A stretch of DNA of 64,000 bases. It comes from Cranoglanis bouderius. Its lineage: Eukaryota; Chordata; Actinopteri; Siluriformes; Cranoglanididae. This document shows positions 1 to 31,640 of this stretch, in pieces (the first letter of the stretch is position 1; each line of letters opens with the position of its first letter). The stretch is taken from the NCBI GenBank assembly GCA_023630585.1, contig CM042558.1, positions 17,673,300 to 17,737,299 on the forward strand. The letters are read 5' to 3'. The notes below the pieces were generated by a model. It saw nothing but the letters and a program-made list of their open reading frames with translations. It was not told the DNA's origin and ran no database searches. A program made the position numbers and the translations under genes.

Positions 1-499
1 AAAAACCCCAAAGAACTTAGGAAATGTTTTTTTTTTTTTTTTTTGTCATTTTTTTATATTGATTTGATAATATAAACATCCATTATTTCCAAAGTTAACC
101 AGTTTAATGTGGAGGGAAAAGGAAGTTTTTAGGTGTAAAATACACAAACCTCAGTTGTGATAAACGCAGCATCAGACCTGTGTGTGTGTGTGTGTGTGTG
201 TGTGTTTTTACCGGCTGTGTGTTGTGTGTTCTTTAGACTTGGTCGATGGTGGAGGATAAAGGAGGCTAAGAACGGACTGTACATCATTCCTCTCAAAAGA
301 CAGGACAAAGAGACGACGGCTGAGCAATAACACAATAATACACACCCTCACTCTGAGGACTGGAGTTTTGTCTAGTTTTGTTTTGGATATTTTTTGTTGC
401 CATCTTTATTATTCCGTTATGTTCAATACTTAATATTGTGCAGAAATCTAAAAATAAATGTACATTTAAGTTCCCAGTTTCGACTCTTTTATTACACAC

Positions 500-895
500 C
501 TTTATACCTGTTGAATTCTGGATTCTGATTGGTCAGGTTTATATTAACGCACTTGTTCTAATACGTTATCGTTTCTATAGTAACGGCTCATTTGCAGGGA
601 TTTTTTTTTTTTTTTTTGTGTGGTGGATACTCCAGATAAACGGAGTATAAAATGTGTGTAATTATCATTTCTTTCTGCAAGGATATAAATGGGTTTATTT
701 AAAGTTTATGGAAGGAGTCTCCGTTTTCAGCGCTCTGTAGCAGTAAGTTTTCCACCACGGGTCAGTTTTTAGGACAGAGGCGTTCACACTTTCTGGTTTC
801 TCAGCAACATGACAAGCAAACTTCGAAAAAGAGTAATGAAGGAAGATTGCGAGGGAACAATTGTTTAAAGCTGACTTCAGTGCTGGAACAGTAAT
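500..895 (+). mobile_element. MITE copy (GGAAGGAGTCTCC family)
   Basis: Shares words with the 41903-42776 element: GTTGAATTCTGGATTCTGAT with TGGTCAG, AACGGCTCATTTGCAG, GGAAGGAGTCTCC, and the GACAGAGGCGTTCACACTTT region followed by CAGCAACATGACAAGC. An internal T-run lies at 600-617. No coding. Confidence 0.65.
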
Positions 896-1479
896 TCGGA
901 TTTATTACACAACCCTGTCCTTCATTATTTACCTATAACAACATAACAGCTAAGGATTTGACCATTTTACCTGTCCCACTAGCCTACTATAACCACACTT
1001 CTACTATAACTATGTTCTAGTACTTATTTATATTATATTATATTATATTATTTATTTATTTAGTATTAATATATGAATCCATTTAACATGTACATTGTAG
1101 TTCCTATTCATTCACCCCTATGAAAGACTTGGAACATTCCACAAGTCACATGTTCAGCAGACGTTGCATCGTCCAAATTTCCTGAAGATTATTACTAAGA
1201 AGAAAAGTAAGTTCTCTCATTCTTATTTCCTTATTTTCAGTGATATCGACTGACTTTGAAAGTAAAGTACAGCATTGTTGTACTCAAATTAATGATAGAA
1301 AGTACATTATTTAAAGAAAAGAAAAAAAAACATTTTAAGCAAACCATTAGAATGTATTTAATGTTAAATTAGCATGCATGCTAACCCTCAACCTATTTAA
1401 GAGCAAAAATGCTGCGTATCTTCAGCAAAGAATTAAAAATAAACTACTAAATTACTAAAAGTTTCCGCCGGAATTATTT

Positions 1480-1690
1480 TACAGTTTCAGAAACGCCGGT
1501 TTTTCTGATACGTGGCGTCACGTGCGCGTGTTGATGAACGCCAATCACGCGTCAATTAACAGGCGCGTGCAACCGATTTGCATTCGGTGACGCCCACAAA
1601 TCTACATAAACGGCAAAGCTCACAGCGTTAAAATGGCGGAGACGAGAGACACTTCCTCAGAGACAGAAGTGTTATTTTGACTCACGTCTA
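1480..1690 (+). promoter_or_regulatory. CpG-rich promoter-like patch with AAAATGGCGG
   Basis: CpG-dense within AT-rich flank: an E-box CACGTG (1519-1524), CCAAT (1541-1545), an octamer-like ATTTGCAT (1576-1583) and AAAATGGCGG (1630-1639), the YY1-type word found at many vertebrate starts. The ATG in that word opens only 15 codons (MAETRDTSSETEVLF) before a stop. No gene recognised; either the start of an unseen transcript or a regulatory element. Confidence 0.35.
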
Positions 1691-1905
1691 TGCCAATAAA
1701 AATGTATATTATTCAGCAGCGTAGCAACCCCATGAAAATACCAAAAATCTGGAGCTGAATTACACAAAAGGTGAATTTAATTGTGATTTACGTGAGGCGA
1801 AAAGAAAATGGTTTGACATGGGGGGAGAAAAAAGATATATAAGTATATACACCGTCCTGTCCCACTGAAAAACAAACAAACAATAGAAACACTCATAGAA
1901 TTTGT

Positions 1906-2120
1906 AATGGTTTTAATGGTTATAATGGGAATTTTATTGGTTTTAACGGTCCCTGTGGGTCTCTACTGGTGGCATGTTATGTCTAGTGGATACCATTAAG
2001 GACCAGTAATGGTTTCAATGGTTATAATGGGAATTTTATTGGTTTTAATGGTCCCTGTGGGTCTCTACTGGTGGCATGTTATGTCTAGTGGATACCATTA
2101 AGGACCAGTAATGGTTTTAA
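1906..2120. repeat. 102-bp tandem duplication (about 2.1 copies)
   Basis: AATGGTTTTAATGGTTATAA through GATACCATTAAGGACCAGTA is repeated at a spacing of 102 bp (1906, 2008, 2110) with two or three mismatches. TAATGG is itself repeated inside the unit. Confidence 0.9.
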
Positions 2121-2985
2121 TGATTAGCTGATGGTCTGTAACGGTGTTTGTAGTGGAAAACTTAAGAATTTCTATAATGGTTTCTATTGTTTTGTGTTGT
2201 TTTTTTCAGCAGGGCAGATTCACTGTATGTTAGGTTGTTTTTCATTTTTAATATTTCTTTAGTTACCTCCATTTATATAAAACGTCTGGGTTTCACAGGC
2301 GTTTCATTAAATTTGTTTGTAACTGAAATACATAAGCTATTTAAACTTGCTTCATCTATTAATAATAGCTAGCTTCATCTATTATATATATTATAATAAT
2401 AGCTAGCTTCATCTATTAATAAAAGTGCAGTAACCTGATCATTTAAGGTCTACGTTGGGTAGTCTTGAGCGTAAACGTTAAACATATACAGGGGCTCGCG
2501 TAGGATACGAAAGTTTTTCAGAACTTACGATATTTTTATGAATACTAAATTTCTTGCGTAAATATTCAATACAAAATTACTCCAATTCTCGGGAAAATGC
2601 TTAAGAAAAACTGGGGTAGGTGGCATCCCGGTCATGGATTACACTGGTGTTGTGCGTGACTCTTGATTTCTTAAAGCTGCAATGAAACCAACAAGTTTGT
2701 CATTAAAAAAAGTTTATTTACATATATTACAAGAATAGCACTGACGGGTTCACCAAAGTTCACATTTAAACACATTCCTTTTTGTATTGTTATAGCTACT
2801 CTCAAATACTTTATTCAAATCTGACACACTAAAGATTTAGTCTTCAAGTTCAAAAGGAAATACTGACTATAGGGATTTGTTCTTGCATCGCCACTAAACT
2901 AGTGCATGGAAAGAAAACGTGGGACATTTCATCAACGACACGTAAAGAACAACGCAAATCTGCTAATGACCTACTGGAGTAAAAC

Positions 2986-3102
2986 ATGGCGGAGCTCCGG
3001 CGCTCGTCCTCCCAGAGCTCTGCTTCAAGTCAGGTTCACAAACGCAATCATTTTCTGAAAAACAGATCTAATAACTACCACTGTTTCATGTTTAAATCAT
3101 AA
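2986..3102 (+). CDS. Small open frame with promoter-like ATGGCGG start (doubtful)
   Basis: AACATGGCGG opens 38 codons starting MAELRRSSSQSSASSQ, the GC- and serine-rich look of a first coding exon, then a less protein-like stretch to TAA. The possible donor after CAG (gttcac) is weak. I do not recognise the peptide. It may be the first exon of a gene running rightward, or chance. Confidence 0.15.
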   Translation: MAELRRSSSQSSASSQVHKRNHFLKNRSNNYHCFMFKS

Positions 3103-3235
3103 ACGGTGGCGTGAAAAAGTAAATACACCCCCTGAAAAGTTGTTTATTTACTTCATTATCATTGCACATACGATAGCTGAACCTCAGTGCTATTAATGAA
3201 ATACACTGAACTAATCTAACAGCAAACACTGAGAA

Positions 3236-3238
<3 letters not shown>

Positions 3239-3317
<79 letters not shown>
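3239..3317. repeat. (AT)n microsatellite
   Basis: About 79 bp of uninterrupted AT. In the 3' flank of grm2. Confidence 0.97.
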
Positions 3318-3319
<2 letters not shown>

Positions 3320-4718
3320 TCTATATAGTTTCATAATAATGTATCTAAATACTGTAGATCTAAGAACATTATACATTTTAGGAACAACTTTTCAGGGTTG
3401 TACCTACAGCAAAATGCTGGAAAGTGTGTGTCTTGGTGCGATCACTGACGAAGAATATTGTTACCTGATAAGCTTCTTTCAGTGAAGTTCAGATTTTATA
3501 AATATGTAAAGTCAAATATCTACTGTTAATGTTCCTTAAACTCCAAAGTGCACTGTAAAGCATTCACTTCTATAACACACTTCATACAACTGTATTTTAA
3601 ATACAGTTGTTGTTTTTTTAAACACGCCCTTGTTGACTTTCCCCTCACCAATTCCCCTTGCTCCTCTTGAGGACTATTATTGAGGACAAATACTTCATTA
3701 TCTGAAGTAAAACTTGTCAGATGACCCTTTTGGAGGACTGATATTTCTCATGTATTTACTCAGAAGTTACTGTGATCTGATATTTCCCTGTTTTGGTCTC
3801 GACGTAGCTAGCTAGTTAAGCGCACCAGCAGGTTATAACTCTAGATCAGGAGTATTCAAGTAAAGTTTGTGAAGGTCCAGTTACATAAACTTTCTTGCTT
3901 ACGAAGGTCTGCATAAGAGACTAACGCGGCTGACTGGTGACGATGGTTTCTTTTTAGTTCTTAACCATCAACGGTTAGTTCATTTAAATTTGGTTTTGTA
4001 GCGGTGCTTCATGTTAACACATTTGATCAACGCCACAGAATAATGCAGGGAGAATAAACGCAAACGTCTTTGTCCAGTCATCTTTAAACGTTATGTTTTC
4101 ATCGTCAACATTTCTTTAAAAAAAAAAAAAGTGTCATCAGTGTACTGATCAGACCAGAGAGCAGGTAAATACAATGAAAAATCTGTGAACGTTACAGCTA
4201 GATTCTGGTCCAATGAGCTGCCTTCGGCTAAATCATTTACATAAATGCATGTGATTGGATAAACCGCTATAATTTTTTTTTTTTTTTTAAGTAATTGGTT
4301 CCCGCCGCTGAAACCCTTTGCTGGATATATAGATATCTAACATAACTGTAATATATATTTATAGAAGTCAACTAATATTATTTTTTTCAAAATGTAAATA
4401 CTAAAAATATCCAAGAAATTCAAGAAAACCCAACTGCCTTTTTTGCGGCCACTGACTGGTGAGGGCATGTCGACAAAGTCGTGTTAAAGACCCTTCCGAA
4501 CTGGAGTATTTTTACACTTTACTTCCATACTACAGCAAGTACCAACTTCAAACATTCAAACGTTAGTTGCCAAGCGAAGCTTTGTAACTTAAAAACATAA
4601 ATTCATGTGGCAACAAACCTACTTACTAGTTCATACTGGCACGTTGTTTCCACATAGTCACATTTACAGGATTTTTTTTTTTTTTAAATTATTGAACTCT
4701 TGGATAGTCAAGTATTTG

Positions 4719-4724
4719 TTTATT
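4719..4724 (-). promoter_or_regulatory. grm2: Candidate grm2 poly(A) signal
   Basis: AATAAA on the minus strand (TTTATT on plus), about 130 nt beyond the grm2 stop codon. It is the first canonical hexamer after the stop and implies a very short 3' UTR. Longer alternative 3' ends further left are possible. Confidence 0.6.
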
Positions 4725-4852
4725 AGAATTTCAGCTTAAGTGCCTGAAATGGATGACAGAAGCACCCTTGGTGGAAGAGGCATTGATAAAAGATTTATCC
4801 ATGACATCACTGGAGATGGTGTAGTCGTGTGCAGTTGTGCGCGGTTCCTCCC

Positions 4853-24392
<19,540 letters not shown>

Positions 24393-25949
24393 CTGGAAGA
24401 GGAACAAAGAAGGAAATTATAAGGGTTACAAGAGGATCTGTATCTGTCTGTATCTCTCAAGTGTGATCGTTTAATCTGGCCATTTAACACTGCCTAATGT
24501 TTGCCTACCAGTTGAACATCTCTGATTAAAACCAGACACCGTGCTAATCATTAGACATCACATTAGGCAGAGAAAATATACAGGGCCGTCTAGCCGTTTA
24601 ATTGGATTGACCTCCGTGTCGTGGAGGCTGGGCTGCTTTTATTGACTCATTAATTTTATTTAATTATTTGATTATTTTATTTGAAACATCAGAGCCTGTC
24701 CAATTCTGGCAAAGAACCAAAAGCAGTGATTCCAGCTCATGGCTTACGGAAGGGAGATTTCAAATCTGTTACGGGAAAAAAAAAAACATTTCTATCCATT
24801 TTCACTCAAATAAATCAGCATCAGATTTTAGTTCTGTACATTCAGGGGCTGACATTCGTCATTAGCGATCCTCATTTAACTTCAATTAAAAAACTGCTAT
24901 TAAAATGCAAGTTTAGACTATTTTAAATCCTGGAGGATTGCTAAATGTTGCATAGATATGATTTGCAATCTGAGACAAAATCCCCAGGCACCAAAATGAC
25001 AAACTTTTAACAGAGGTCATCCTCGCTTTATTGTTATGCAGATTTAGTATTTCTGTTCCACGGATCCGTCTTTCTCCACGCCAAACTCTTGCCGTTCGTC
25101 TAATGAAGCAACATCCTCATATTTATTAAAGTGTTCTTCCTCGACCTCCGTTACCATGGAAACTGCAGACCGTGGGTATGTTAAGGGGGGAACAAGGTGC
25201 CATGATAAAGGTAAGCAGCATATAGCAATTAATTTGAGATCTTTCATCGTGCAAGAACAAACACAGCATGCTTAAGGAAAGAGGATTTTTTTTTCAACTG
25301 AATACATTAAGGTGCTTCTTTTTGAATAAACGTGGAGGAAGGGGGGGGAAAAAAGTTTGCTGACTGACTTGGTTAAAGTGAACTTATGAAAGAAATAAAA
25401 GACAAGCGCACAAAAAGTAATGGCTCAGACTAAAACTGAAAGAAAGAAAAAAAATCTGAATGAAACTATGAAATATTAATGATTCTGTTCCACTGGTGTT
25501 TGCTGATGCCAGTCACAAATCTGTATTGGTTTCATTTCTCAGGGCATGATGCTAATGATGAGATATTAACATCTGAAATCAAATACACAACACACTGACC
25601 TTTGGCATTTACACGAGACATACACGTAAAGATTAATATAAGACTAGGTGAAGATAAACAGCTCCCTGATTTGAACCCTGACCACAGATATAATTGGTTC
25701 AACATAAAATCTTTTTATCTAACAAACATAATAGACGGATAATATTAAATCCACAGTTTTCTGATTGTATCCATATTTTCTGTCTATTGGAGCAACAAAC
25801 AAAAAAAGCCGTGCAAATGTCATCTGGAAAGCAGTTTAAGCGCAGTTTTGAATGATCTCTGAGATTCTTAATTTAGTATTGATTCCCAATTCAGTTGTTT
25901 CATACAAGTCCATATTAGTATTATATGATTGTTCCAGGACAACGTGATG

Positions 25950-26146
25950 AAGCACGGTGCCCAGATCTATCTGGGTTCTTCAGTATCCTCCTATCTTTCC
26001 CCAAAAAATGAATTGGTGCATGATGCCCTGTGATGGACTAGAGTCCCAATCCCGGTGTATTTCCGCCTCGCACCCAGTGGTCCGGGGATACAGTGTTCTC
26101 CTATTCCGCCGTGACCCTGACCAGGATAAAGCGCTAACTGAATATT
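25950..26146 (+). repeat. SINE-like interspersed repeat, copy 3 (truncated)
   Basis: Keeps the second half: GATGCCCTGTGATGGACTAG, GTGTATTTCCGCCTCGCACC and GTGACCCTGACCAGGATAAA. In the intron between the grm2 5' UTR exon and first coding exon, if that model is right. Confidence 0.6.
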
Positions 26147-28240
26147 AATAATCGAAAGCTGTTAAATGTTTATATATCTGTAATACGTACATGAACACCA
26201 CCGAGTATTGGTCTGAGTTCTACCTGAGAGATCACGTGACAGGAAATGCAAACTTGTGCACATGATAAGACACTTTTGCGAGTTGATACAAGGTCAGACG
26301 TCAACTCCGTTCTATGCAGAATTGCCCGATACAGTTCTTTCGGCCGTTTCCATATCTCCAAAAGTAAACCTCTAAGTTTCTTTGATTTAAGTGCACAGCT
26401 TCCTCCAGGTAAGTCAGAGATGTTTTCTGAGCTCTGACTTTTTCGTGGCAGCTATCCCTGACATCTGTCTCAACCTCGTCACGGCTAACGCTTTGGCTCA
26501 CGGCCGTGCAGACGACCAGCAGGGTCCAGCGAGTGCGGCCACGCAAAATACTTAATTGGCATTAAAATCAAATCTTTCCTTGGCTTTCGTGCAGCAGATG
26601 GGAGCAGCTGGGCTCTCTGTGTCATCACCAAGGTTGAGGCCTGGAGTTAATGGGACACTCCATGCCAAGGTAATGTAGCATGATCAGGCCAGAGAGGAGA
26701 TGATTAGGAGCGAGGAAAAACTCTCTTTCCTCATGCGGATCCAAAAATAATGAGTAATACACTATATGCGTGTTTCAGGGCTCAGTGTTCTGATAATGAA
26801 AAGAAAACTTATGGAAAGTGATATTAAATCATTTTTAACCTCGTAACAGCCTGTGGTGTTTCTGAGTGTCATGTCACGTCGCTTGTGCAACATGATGCAA
26901 ACAGAAGAGCATCGCTGGAAAGCACACAGCGTCCAAAACAACTGGGAATAATTGACAGAAGGATGTTAGCAGTCTGTGCATCTCGTCACCTACTTGTCCT
27001 GGCTCAGGTTCCCGAATTTTTCACTTGTCAGTGCTCTTTCTATTAGTGAGCTTCAAAGCATGATCTTATATTAACATCTGTCCCGGGAGTCTAAGCACTT
27101 AAGGAAGCGGAGGCAGACAAATTCCTGTTAGTGTTGGAGGAAAAAGACTTTTTGTCCCCAGAGTGAGCCCATATTTATTTGAACCAGGGTTACTGTATAA
27201 TACTGTATAAAAGAGAACCATACAACAAATGTCCGTTTTAATTTCAGGTTGTCTTCAGGTTTCCCTATCAGAGAGTGTTGCATGGAGAAGAACTCTACTA
27301 TCCATAGAAGCTTTAAAGAAATGGACAGAAGGAAAAAAAAAAAACCTATATGGTTCCATGATGTTTCTTCAAGGCGTCCACCAAACTCCATGGCATGTTC
27401 AGACTCAATTAGCCATCATATTGATGGTGGGGATGGAGGTGGTGATGGTGGTGAGGGGTTCGTCCAAATGATTTAGTCTTACATTACTACAGAATCTAGT
27501 TTAGGGAATATGATTTTGAATGATGATCTTTCCACAAGTGATGAATTAGAAACTTTTAAAAAATTAGTCAGACTTTTGGAGTCTACTGTAGGTTTCAGTG
27601 TTTGATTAACAGCATACTCCTGACTCTCCTAAAGCTAAATTAAACACACAAGCATTTATGTTAATGCACTGCATAAATGATTAGAATCCCCACCATAAGA
27701 TTGATAGCACGCCTCCAAATCAAACACTTCGACCCTCTGATTTTTGTCACGTTTCCAACCGATAATTAGGATTAATGGCTCTGTTTGTGGAGCATTTCCT
27801 TCATTCTGGCGTAATTTGATTGTCTGAGAGTGCCACGCTGGCTTCATCTACATGTTAGACCTCCGGTAGTGCCGGACAGAGAATTCAACACTCAAATGTG
27901 GGATGTTTCTAGGTAACCACGGGGAAGCTGGATAATGGCATACACGATGGAGTCGTGGGGAAAAAAAACAAACGGCTTGATCTCAGCAGGATCTTTTTCT
28001 TGGGTATGAGTGTGAATCTCAGAATCGCAGGCGTAAGCAGCTGAGCTCCTCCACCAGAAGCGTGTAAACATCCTCCCTGTTAGAAAAAAAGGGGATCAAT
28101 TGTTTATGAATTCATTGGATGATAGGGGATCTAAGGGTTCTACTTTAAAACCTTTCTGATATGGGATCATCATACCAAGTAGGGTACCTTTAAAGGCTCC
28201 CCCAGGGATACAACTGAAGAAGTGTAGTTTGAGTTAATTC

Positions 28241-28505
28241 TCACTCTCACTTTCAGTAAGCACTTTATTTTGGTCACGGTGGCGGTGGAGCTGGAGCTTA
28301 TCCTGGGAAAACTGGGCGAGAGGTGAGAATACACCATGAAAGGACACCAGTCCATCGTACACACGTTTACACCAATGGGCAATTTATCTTAGCCAAGCTA
28401 CCTATTGGCATGTGTCTTTTGGAGGTGGCAGGAAAGGGGAGGAAATCAGTGCGAACTCTGGGAATACTCCTAAACTCACACACAGACAGTAACCCGGAGC
28501 TGTTC
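28241..28505 (+). repeat. Interspersed repeat with thread of fish 'GAACATGC' family
   Basis: GGAGCTTATCCTGGGAAAAC, GGGCAATTTATCTTAGCCAA and CACACAGACAGTAACCCGGA follow the order of the repeat at 50331-50597, though diverged. No coding. Confidence 0.45.
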
Positions 28506-29135
28506 CTTGGTCTTAATATAATTACACCAGAGATATTTAGATACAGCTGGATCCAACATCAGCTGGACAAACACATCTTGATACTGCATCCTGTTTAAAT
28601 TTGCCAAATGATTACGTCTCATCAATGGTGAGATCGTGTTGAAGATTGTGATTTGTATCATGTATTGTGAAAATGTCTTCAGTACTATAAATATAGTCTA
28701 TTTATAGTTTTTATAATCATTTTCACTTAAAAAAAACAACAAAAAAAATGCAGATTTGCTTCTTGCTCCTGACTGCCCACAATTCTTTGGACTAAGGCCA
28801 AACTGAATTTTGCAACGTTGGATGAATCGATGCATTTATACACATACAAATAAACCATATGGTGTTGCCTTTTAGTTACCATGGCTTCCTAAGAACGGTG
28901 TCACTACAGACTCAAGGCTTCTCATGACCTGCTATAGGACTGCTGAAGTGGGCTTGATTTTGTAGAGGTGTCTAGAGAAAACCCTGCTCTTTTATTCACT
29001 TGTGGGGGAAGAGGTCCGCTCCGGATGAATAGTGCTATTCAAATCACCGTGTTATTGAGGCTTTATTATCCAGAACTTAAAAAAAAAAAACGATTCAGTC
29101 CTCGCCAGGCTGTCATGTTAAGCGTGTTTATGTAA

Positions 29136-29137
<2 letters not shown>

Positions 29138-29216
<79 letters not shown>
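29138..29216. repeat. (AT)n microsatellite
   Basis: About 79 bp of AT, ending in CATACATATATG. Between grm2 first coding exon and the candidate noncoding exon. Confidence 0.97.
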
Positions 29217-29219
<3 letters not shown>

Positions 29220-30646
29220 CATATATGACATGAATGGAGCACAGCCCTTGTCACCACAACACACTGCATCTCTTTGGCAAGAACACTAAAGACGCATTAT
29301 GCCTCCTCTATTAGAACAATGACAGCCATGAAAAACACACCAAGCATCTTGAATAGCATCACAGAGACTCGTACGTAGGAGGGCAGATATATGTATAGGC
29401 TACCGTTACAGAAATTGAGTGACAGCCAGTGTGTCTTGTGTCTGCTGGTCGGGTTCCTAAGGAAGTGGTGATGCTTCCTGTTCGAAACTGCTAGCTGGTT
29501 TAAAGTTGACATATTTTAAAGAAATAAAGTCTTATAAATAATACAAAGTCATATATTAGAGATGATTCATTCACTGGTCATTTAAGCAATTCGCAGCAGA
29601 GTCCCCAGTGCTTAATTAACACCAACAGCGCTGGTTCTACACCCACAGTGACGTTATGTAATGGAGTTAATTCGACATCCTAATCTCACGAGAAATTTGT
29701 GTCAGACACAAAGGCATTGTGGTTGGAATTATTTATTTATTTTATTTCGATGAGTAGGGTCAAGGCACAAGACTAAACCCGACATCTGACCTTAACTATT
29801 GGATCTTTTCACGCGGGTTAAGTAATTCATTAATGAATTTTGATTAGTGTTCTAGACATTCTCAGACATAAAGGTACCAAACTGTACTTTTCCTTTTTTT
29901 TTTTTTTTGCTGGCGTGGAACCATCAAGGGTACTTGTTTTGTAACTTGGTGCATGTGGTGTACCTTTAATTTGTTTTTTTTAGTTTTTACAGTATAAGTC
30001 AATAAAGGTGGTCCTTCAAATCCAATTATGCACCTTTTAATGTTTTTAAAGATACGCTATGTTCAGTTTCCAGGTGAAACTGTAGAAGGAAAAGTACAGG
30101 TTGGTATATTTGTTTCTGGAGACTGATATCAAGCTGTCTGAGTAATGAAAGTGTTTTACATTTAACACATCTGAGATAAGTTTCCAGGGAAATTCATTGA
30201 GAAAATTCTTCCATCTCTAACACCACACACACACACACACGCACACACACGCACACACACACACCCCTTAGCCACAGACTCTGTATTACTTTGTAAAAAA
30301 AAAAAAAAAAAAAAACAGGAGGCTTTTGATAAAGCTGGAGCTTCCTGCGATGTTCACATGCAGTGAATCTGTGTGCTGATGTTATCTGTACATCTAGAAG
30401 ATTAGGAACGTCCACTTGCACAGGAACTAACGCACGGAATTAACGCACAGATCGGACTGTTTGTGATCACTGACCGCGCGCACGCGTTTTTCTTTACACA
30501 GATGGATAACAGCAAGCGAATGCGATTCTGATCTCTGAATTTTTGATCAGTGTGTGTGAATGAGCGTATAAATAAAGGTGCTGTTGTAATCCGCATGCAG
30601 GTGTGTGTGTGTGTGAGAGAGAGAGAGACACGGAAAGCTTTCTTAC

Positions 30647-30765
30647 CTGCCAAGAATGAAAGTTTTTCTATCTTCAAAACCAGACAGTGAGAAAGTTTCT
30701 CTTCTTTTAAGTTGCTTTAAAGCCAGGTGATCGGTGAAACCAACTAAAGCTCCAACAAAGGAGAG

Positions 30766-30790
<25 letters not shown>
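30647..30790 (-). other. grm2: Candidate noncoding first exon of grm2
   Basis: On the minus strand a strong donor, GGCAG|gtaaga, lies at 30647/30646. The ~140 nt before it have no ATG and start in a (CT)n tract (about 30801-30762 on plus as GA). A TATTTAG TATA-like word lies near 30806-30812, and a CpG-rich patch (30860-30900) lies just upstream. This fits a 5' UTR exon splicing to the acceptor at 24393/24392, making a 6.3-kb first intron. No transcript evidence; the exon start is a guess. Confidence 0.4.
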
Positions 30791-30799
<9 letters not shown>

Positions 30800-30804
<5 letters not shown>

Positions 30805-30920
30805 TCTAAATATGCGTGTTGCGTGAACGCATCATTTCTCCTTTGCGCCTCATGATTCCACCGCGCGCCGCGGTCAGGTCCGGTTCGGTTCGGCTGTGAT
30901 CCTCACACACACACACACAC
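30800..30920 (-). promoter_or_regulatory. grm2: Candidate grm2 promoter
   Basis: A short GC- and CpG-rich island (ccgcgcgccgcgg near 30860) in otherwise AT-rich flank, followed in the minus direction by a TATA-like word and a (CT)n/(GA)n tract and then the putative noncoding exon. It is bounded on the right by CA and CT repeats (30900-30990). This is the most promoter-like spot between grm2 and tex264. Inference only. Confidence 0.35.
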
Positions 30921-31099
30921 GCGCCCACACATACACACAATCTCTCTCCCTCTCTCTCACACACACACACTCACTCACACATACACACGCGCGCGCGCGT
31001 AAAGTCACTCATCCAGTCAGTACTGAGCTGGTGCCGAAAGGAAAGTTTGGTGGAAAAATGAAATATTCATATTATAATAGAGCTGGAAACACATTGCTG

Positions 31100-31132
<33 letters not shown>

Positions 31133-31554
31133 TGTATGATTTGATGTGATGCGATGCTAGGAGTGTGACCCTGAGTCTGCTCATTCTGCTCATCATCGGC
31201 GAAAGGTGGAGCCTGAACAGCACGCGCGCGCGCACACATGCTCCAGCTCCATCCACTCACTCCACACACTAAGGAAATATGAGCAACAGCCTGCTCCAGC
31301 TGATAGGACTGCTGAACGCACACCTACATGCGTGTTCCAGTTGTAAGATAGCATTTTATAATGTGAAATTAATTTGATTTGCACACAAGTTTATCGACTC
31401 GTAGCCTACAGTGAACGAGCACCTACAGTGCTGAATTAATCTGCAAGCTGTAAGGTGACATTGTGGTGTATTATCTGTTACATAAGGAGTTAAACATCAA
31501 CGACGGGGTGGTGTGATGAAGCGGAGTAACTGTCAGTACCGTATATCCACAATT

Positions 31555-31640
31555 CCTATTTTACTGTTACTGACACCGGAGACTCCTTCCATAAATGTTA
31601 AGTGTTATTTCCGTCTCCACACAGAAAACGTCATTTATAG
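31555..31640 (-). repeat. MITE fragment (GGAAGGAGTCTCC family)
   Basis: Contains GACACCGGAGACTCCTTCCA in reverse orientation followed by TAAATGTTAAG, as in the 41903 copy. Only a short part is kept. Confidence 0.5.

Larger units (their letters stand above)
24393..30646 (-). other. grm2: Putative 5' UTR intron of grm2
   Basis: 6.3 kb with a SINE-like fragment (25950), a diverged repeat (28241), an AT repeat (29138) and no recognised gene. The segment 26580-26750 is complex and non-repetitive and could be regulatory. Confidence 0.5.
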
